Source: Nakamurella deserti
GTDB lineage: Bacteria; Actinomycetota; Actinomycetes; Mycobacteriales; Nakamurellaceae
Reading direction: 5' to 3'
Assembly: GCF_003260015.1 (NCBI RefSeq)
Contig: NZ_QCXS01000002.1
Location: 1,240,001 to 1,304,000 of the forward strand
Length of the DNA: 64,000 nt
This document shows positions 60,321-64,000 of the stretch, piece after piece. A program made the translations under genes and the position numbers. Position 1 is the first letter of the stretch. Each line of letters begins with the position of its first letter. The notes below the pieces were generated by a model, which was not told the origin of the DNA, made no database searches, and saw nothing but the letters and a program-made list of their open reading frames with translations.

Positions 60321-61817
60321 TCAGTTCCCGGCGAGGCGCTCCTTGAGAGCGGCCAGCTGCTCGTCGTTGACGAGCGAACCGGTCGGGGCGCTCGACGAGT
60401 ACGACGAACCGGCGGCGGCGTCGTCACCGTCGGCGGCGTCGGCGTCACCGGTGGAGGACGAGTAGTTGCTCGGCTCCGCCGCCGCGGCGTCGGCGGCCTG
60501 CGCCGCGGCGACCTGCTTCAGGTGCGCGGTGTAGGTCTCCTGGGCGTCCGCGTACTGCTTCTCCCAGGCCTCACGCTGCGCGTCGAAGCCCTCGAGCCAC
60601 TCGCCGGTGGCGACGTCGAAGCCCTCCGGCGGCACGAAGTTGCCCTGCTCGTCGTAGTGGTCCACGACGCCGTACTGGGCGCGCACCTCGTCGAACTCGG
60701 TGTCCGGCGTGATGCCCTCGTTGGCCTGCTTGAGCGACAGCGAGATCCGGCGACGCTCGAGGTCGATGTCGATGACGCGGACGAAGATCTCGTCGTCGAC
60801 GGACACGACCTGCTCCGGGATCTCCACGTGGCGACCGGCCAGCTCGGAGATGTGGACCAGACCCTCGATGCCGTCGTAGACACGGACGAACGCACCGAAC
60901 GGCACCAGCTTGGTGACCCGACCTGGGACGACCTGGCCGATGGCGTGGGTCCGGGCGAAGTGACGCCACGGGTCTTCCTGCGTCGCCTTGAGCGACAGCG
61001 AGACACGCTCGCGGTCCATGTCGACGTCGAGAACCTCGACGGTGACCTCCTGGCCCACCTCGACGACCTCGGACGGGTGGTCGATGTGCTTCCAGGACAG
61101 CTCGGAGACGTGCACCAGGCCGTCCACGCCACCCAGGTCGACGAACGCACCGAAGTTGACGATCGAGGAGACGACGCCCTTGCGGACCTGCCCCTTGCCG
61201 AGCTGGTTGAGGAACTCGCTGCGGACCTCGGACTGGGTCTGCTCGAGCCACTGACGGCGGGACAGCACCACGTTGTTGCGGTTCTTGTCCAGCTCGATGA
61301 TCTTGGCGTCCAGCACCCGGCCGACGTACGGCATGAGGTCGCGCACACGGCGCATCTCGACGAGCGAGGCGGGCAGGAAGCCACGGAGACCGATGTCGAG
61401 GATGAGGCCGCCCTTGACGACCTCGATGACGGTGCCGGAGACGACGCCGTCCTCTTCCTTGATCTTCTCGATCGTGCCCCACGCGCGCTCGTACTGGGCG
61501 CGCTTCTTCGACAGGATCAGGCGGCCTTCCTTGTCCTCCTTCTGGAGAACCAGGGCCTCGACGTGCTCGCCGACCTCGACGACCTCACTGGGGTCGACAT
61601 CGTGCTTGATGGAGAGTTCGCGCGAGGGGATGACACCCTCGGTCTTGTAGCCGATGTCCAGCAGGACTTCGTCCCGATCGACCTTGACAATGACGCCTTC
61701 GACGATGTCGCCGTCATTGAAGTACTTGATCGTCTTGTCTACTGCTGCGAGGAAATCCTCGGCCGACCCGATGTCGTTGATGGCAACTTGCGGGGCGGTG
61801 CGGGTAGGTGCGGACAT
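60321..61817 (-). CDS. rpsA: 30S ribosomal protein S1
   Basis: A protein of 498 aa with four S1 domains: about 36-105 (GDIVEGVIVKVDRDEVLLDI), 123-188 (VVSGTVIEVVKGGLILDI), 209-277 (VRKGVVSSIVNFGAFVDLGG) and 294-363 (VVPGRVTKLVPFGAFVRVYD). The tail is acidic, Ala/Ser-rich and disordered, as in other actinobacteria. It helps mRNA bind the ribosome. The start ATG 61817 has CCGGAG 13 nt away. Next to coaE and uvrB as in mycobacteria, with a small protein and a lipoprotein between. Confidence 0.98.
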   Translation of the reverse strand: MSAPTRTAPQVAINDIGSAEDFLAAVDKTIKYFNDGDIVEGVIVKVDRDEVLLDIGYKTEGVIPSRELSIKHDVDPSEVVEVGEHVEALVLQKEDKEGRLILSKKRAQYERAWGTIEKIKEEDGVVSGTVIEVVKGGLILDIGLRGFLPASLVEMRRVRDLMPYVGRVLDAKIIELDKNRNNVVLSRRQWLEQTQSEVRSEFLNQLGKGQVRKGVVSSIVNFGAFVDLGGVDGLVHVSELSWKHIDHPSEVVEVGQEVTVEVLDVDMDRERVSLSLKATQEDPWRHFARTHAIGQVVPGRVTKLVPFGAFVRVYDGIEGLVHISELAGRHVEIPEQVVSVDDEIFVRVIDIDLERRRISLSLKQANEGITPDTEFDEVRAQYGVVDHYDEQGNFVPPEGFDVATGEWLEGFDAQREAWEKQYADAQETYTAHLKQVAAAQAADAAAAEPSNYSSSTGDADAADGDDAAAGSSYSSSAPTGSLVNDEQLAALKERLAGN

Positions 61818-62066
61818 GTGTGGGGTTGCTCCGGAGGGACGTGGGGTGTGGTCGCCGCGCCATGGGACGGGGTGACTGTGGACAGGGTCTGAAGCGTCGG
61901 CCGGCCCGCGGGAGGCGATCCGGACGGCACGCGGTGGAAGAGGGAGACCGCCGAGGATGGGCCCCGGAAAGGGCGGCCCGTCGGGATGTCCGGGCCGGTG
62001 AGCAGGAGGCTCCCGGACCGGTCACACCGGCACATCGACGACAGGGCAGCACAGACCCACAGCGCG
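61818..62066 (-). promoter_or_regulatory. Long rpsA leader
   Basis: About 249 nt between the predicted transcription start and ATG 61817. It has pyrimidine- and GC-rich segments that can pair (for example GGCCC with GGGCC words) but I recognise no known riboswitch. S1 autoregulates its own translation in other bacteria, so a control leader is plausible. Confidence 0.45.
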
Positions 62067-62072
62067 TCGACA

Positions 62073-62100
62073 AGCGTACCCCGCACCACAGTCAGGTCAA
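62073..62100 (-). promoter_or_regulatory. rpsA promoter
   Basis: On the minus strand TTGACC, 16 nt, TACGCT. This is the best-matching -35/-10 pair seen in the window, as expected for a highly expressed ribosomal protein gene. Confidence 0.65.
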
Positions 62101-62147
62101 AGTCGACCGCCGGGCGGGGACCTGCCGGGGTGTCTTCCGCGGGCCCC

Positions 62148-62153
62148 TAGTGT
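62148..62153 (+). promoter_or_regulatory. -10 box of the methyltransferase gene
   Basis: TAGTGT ends 7 nt before GTG 62161 with no ribosome binding site, a leaderless layout. Confidence 0.45.
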
Positions 62154-62160
62154 CGGGGAC

Positions 62161-62991
62161 GTGTCCGATCCGCACCGTACCGCCGAAGCCGTCCTCGGCC
62201 CGACCCGCCCGGTCAAGCGCCCCGCCGGCCCCGACGACTCACGTCGCGCCAATCGCCGCTGGTGGGACGCCGATGCCGACGACTACCACGCGGAGCACGG
62301 GACGTTCCTGGGCGACGCCGACTTCGTCTGGTGTCCGGAACGGGTCCGGGAGGCCGACGTCGGGCTGCTGGGCGACGTCCGGGGCCGGCGGGTGCTGGAG
62401 GTGGGCTGCGGCTCCGCGCCGTGCGCCCGTTGGCTGGCCGCCCAGGGTGCGCAGGTCGTCGCGTTCGACCTGTCCGCCGGGATGCTGCGTCACGGGCAGG
62501 AGGCGGCCCGCCGCACCGGGATCGACGTCCCGTTGGTGCAGGCCGACGCGGTGGCACTGCCGTTCCGGGATGCGGCGTTCGACGTGGCGTGCTCGGCGTT
62601 CGGCGCGGTGCCCTTCGTCGCCGACGCCGGGGCGGTGATGGCCGAAGTGGCGCGGGTGCTGCGCCCGGGCGGCCGCTGGGTGTTCTCGGTGACGCACCCG
62701 ATGCGCTGGATCTTCCTCGACGACCCGGGCGAGCGTGGACTGACCGCGGTGCAGTCCTACTTCGACCGCCGGCCCTACGTGGAGGTCGACGCGGACGGCG
62801 AGCCCGCGTACGTCGAGCACCACCGGACGCTCGGCGACCGGGTGCGCGACCTCGTCGGCGCCGGGTTCACGCTCACCGAGCTGGTCGAGCCGAGTTGGCC
62901 CGAGGACCTGGACGCGACCTGGGGCCAGTGGTCGCGGACGCGCGGCGAGGTGTTCCCGGGGACCGCGATCTTCGTCTGCGAGAAGCGCTGA
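62161..62991 (+). CDS. SAM-dependent class I methyltransferase
   Basis: A protein of 276 aa from GTG 62161. SAM-binding motif I is VLEVGCGSAPCARWLA, followed by VVAFDLSAGML (acidic motif II) and ADAVALPFRDAAFDVACSAF, then VARVLRPGGRWVFSV, a Methyltransf_11 type domain. The N-terminal NRRWWDADADDYHAEHG is common in actinobacterial members. Substrate unknown. Divergent from rpsA. Confidence 0.93.
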   Translation: MSDPHRTAEAVLGPTRPVKRPAGPDDSRRANRRWWDADADDYHAEHGTFLGDADFVWCPERVREADVGLLGDVRGRRVLEVGCGSAPCARWLAAQGAQVVAFDLSAGMLRHGQEAARRTGIDVPLVQADAVALPFRDAAFDVACSAFGAVPFVADAGAVMAEVARVLRPGGRWVFSVTHPMRWIFLDDPGERGLTAVQSYFDRRPYVEVDADGEPAYVEHHRTLGDRVRDLVGAGFTLTELVEPSWPEDLDATWGQWSRTRGEVFPGTAIFVCEKR

Positions 62992-63113
62992 CCGACGCTC
63001 GGTGACCGGTTCGTAGCTCGGGGCGGCGTGACGGCAGGTCGCGTCCGTTCGTCACCTGACGGAAAAGGACGCCACCGAAGGGGTGCGCGTGCCACGACCG
63101 CGAAGGACCCCCG

Positions 63114-63785
63114 GTGCCCCGAACCGACCAGATCACCGTCCGCGCGATCGGTTTCACGATGCTGGCGGTCACCGCCGTCGTGTTGTCCGGATGCGTCACC
63201 ACCGTCGACGGACGGGCCGCCGCGAGCGCCACCATCGCCCCCCTTGCGACCACGACCACCTTCCCGACGACCACCACGCCGACGACCACCACGCCGACGA
63301 CCACCGACACCGGCACGACCGACGACGCAGCCGTGGGCGCACCGACAACGGGCGCACCGACGACCGACGCCCCGTCCGGCCCGGTGGACGACGCCCCGGT
63401 CGGACTGTCCATCGGCGAGGCGATCACCAGCACCTATGAGGACGGCGAAGCCGACATCTGGGTACGGCGGGCGACCTTCGAGGGCACCGGCGCCGAGACC
63501 GTCCTCCGGGTCACCGTCGACTACGAGTGCTACGAGGGCGAATTCTCCTACGACGTCCGCGACTGGACCGTGCTGGACTCGACGGGCCGTCGTTCCCGGC
63601 CGCTGCTGGAGTCCGGTTTCGGGGCGGCGGACGAGCAGGATTCCGAGGTGGCCGAGTTCGGTGTGATCCCGGAGTGGGAGCAGAAACGGGGTCAACTCAT
63701 CTTCGACGTCGCTCCCGGCGACGCGACCCTGGAGTTCGGCTACGCCTGGGGCGATCCCGCGACCTGGATCGCCCCCGCGTCCTGA
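63114..63785 (+). CDS. Lipoprotein with Thr/Pro repeats
   Basis: A protein of 223 aa from GTG 63114 with AAGGA upstream. Signal with lipobox VLSGC (Cys about 27). A linker of PTTTT repeats (about 50-65) and Thr/Ala-rich sequence extends to about 95. The C-terminal domain (about 98-223; YECYEGEFSYDVRDWTVLDS, LIFDVAPGDATLEFGYAW) looks like the beta-sandwich of DUF4352-type extracellular domains. Probably anchored outside the membrane. Function unknown. Confidence 0.8.
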   Translation: MPRTDQITVRAIGFTMLAVTAVVLSGCVTTVDGRAAASATIAPLATTTTFPTTTTPTTTTPTTTDTGTTDDAAVGAPTTGAPTTDAPSGPVDDAPVGLSIGEAITSTYEDGEADIWVRRATFEGTGAETVLRVTVDYECYEGEFSYDVRDWTVLDSTGRRSRPLLESGFGAADEQDSEVAEFGVIPEWEQKRGQLIFDVAPGDATLEFGYAWGDPATWIAPAS

Positions 63786-63810
63786 CGTCTCCCGCCGAAA
63801 CTCTCAACCT

Positions 63811-64000
63811 CTACTCGACGGTGAGCTCACCCATCTCGCCCCAACCCTCACCCTCGACCTGACGGCTGACGATCTTCGGCGTCGCCACCAGCGCCTGCGG
63901 CATGTCCTTCATCGCCTGCTGGAAGTGCGCGCTGTTGACGTGCGGTCCGGCACCGTCGTCGGTGAATGCCTCCACCAGCACGAACGTGTCCGGCTCGTCG
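63811..64000 (-). CDS. C-terminal part of an ABM-domain (YgiN-like) monooxygenase
   Basis: The visible 62 residues run from the window edge to TAG at 63811-63813. They include FVLVEAFTDDGAGPHVNSAHFQQAMKD (split by the conserved His), the pattern of antibiotic-biosynthesis monooxygenase domains such as YgiN quinol monooxygenase. The start lies outside the window. Confidence 0.75.
   Translation of the reverse strand, partial: DEPDTFVLVEAFTDDGAGPHVNSAHFQQAMKDMPQALVATPKIVSRQVEGEGWGEMGELTVE

Noticed and set aside
60518-61482. Overlapping minus-strand frames inside rpsA
   Set aside because: Out-of-frame shadows of the rpsA coding sequence, Arg/Ser-rich without family features.

Overview
This 64 kb window comes from a high-GC actinobacterial chromosome. 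The clearest markers are a complete Pup-proteasome system (pafA, prcA, prcB, pup, dop and an ARC/Mpa-type ATPase), pafB/pafC, helY, tatC, a CoaE-GrpB fusion and a very GC-biased codon pattern. Gene order recalls Mycobacterium tuberculosis in two blocks. The first is M24 peptidase - 5'-3' exonuclease - membrane protein - helY - tatC - pafCBA ... prcAB-pup-dop - mpa - trmI ... hisGE. The second is uvrA - MBL hydrolase ... uvrB - coaE - rpsA. The absence of tatA and the accessory insertions indicate a different actinobacterial lineage; I cannot name the genus.

Layout. 0-9.9 kb: metabolic and regulatory genes (amidohydrolase, CtpE-type P-type ATPase, DUF808 protein, Lrp regulator, M24 peptidase, exonuclease, DUF4333 protein). 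10-19.6 kb: helY-tatC, then a LacI regulator and a first array of structured repeats, then pafCBA. 19.7-31.7 kb: accessory block with a GntR regulator and cache-domain protein divergent from a spermidine/putrescine-type ABC operon, a second (different) repeat array, two CBS-domain CorC/HlyC-type proteins, a cation diffusion facilitator and a metallophosphoesterase. 31.7-44.1 kb: prcA-prcB-pup-dop, a DUF998 protein, arc/mpa, trmI, an M50 protease, a GGDEF protein, a secreted protein, hisG and hisE. 44.5-64 kb: uvrA, MDMPI-type protein, MBL hydrolase-MFS operon, an unusual alpha/beta-hydrolase-ABC ATPase fusion with its permease, a third repeat array, uvrB, coaE, a small basic protein, a lipoprotein, rpsA, a methyltransferase, a second lipoprotein and the end of an ABM-type monooxygenase.

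How the parts connect. PafA ligates Pup to proteins, Dop deamidates Pup and removes it, and the ARC/Mpa ring feeds pupylated proteins to the PrcAB proteasome. PafB/PafC are the known LexA-independent DNA-damage activator. The uvrB and uvrA promoters here carry the PafBC-type element (CTGTCGGTR-N8-TANNNT), and uvrA also has a LexA-like box further upstream, so regulator and probable targets share the window.

Most notable observations: (1) prcB is out of frame with its own start and early propeptide by one base in a C-run; (2) three arrays of inverted-repeat elements, each in a tail-to-tail intergenic gap, with paired base changes between arrays 1 and 3 that preserve an inner hairpin; (3) PafBC-type promoters at uvrA/uvrB; (4) a single polypeptide joining a probably exported hydrolase domain to a cytosolic ABC ATPase; (5) many genes whose start codon lies 5-8 nt after a TANNNT -10 box (often TAGGGT), indicating leaderless transcripts.
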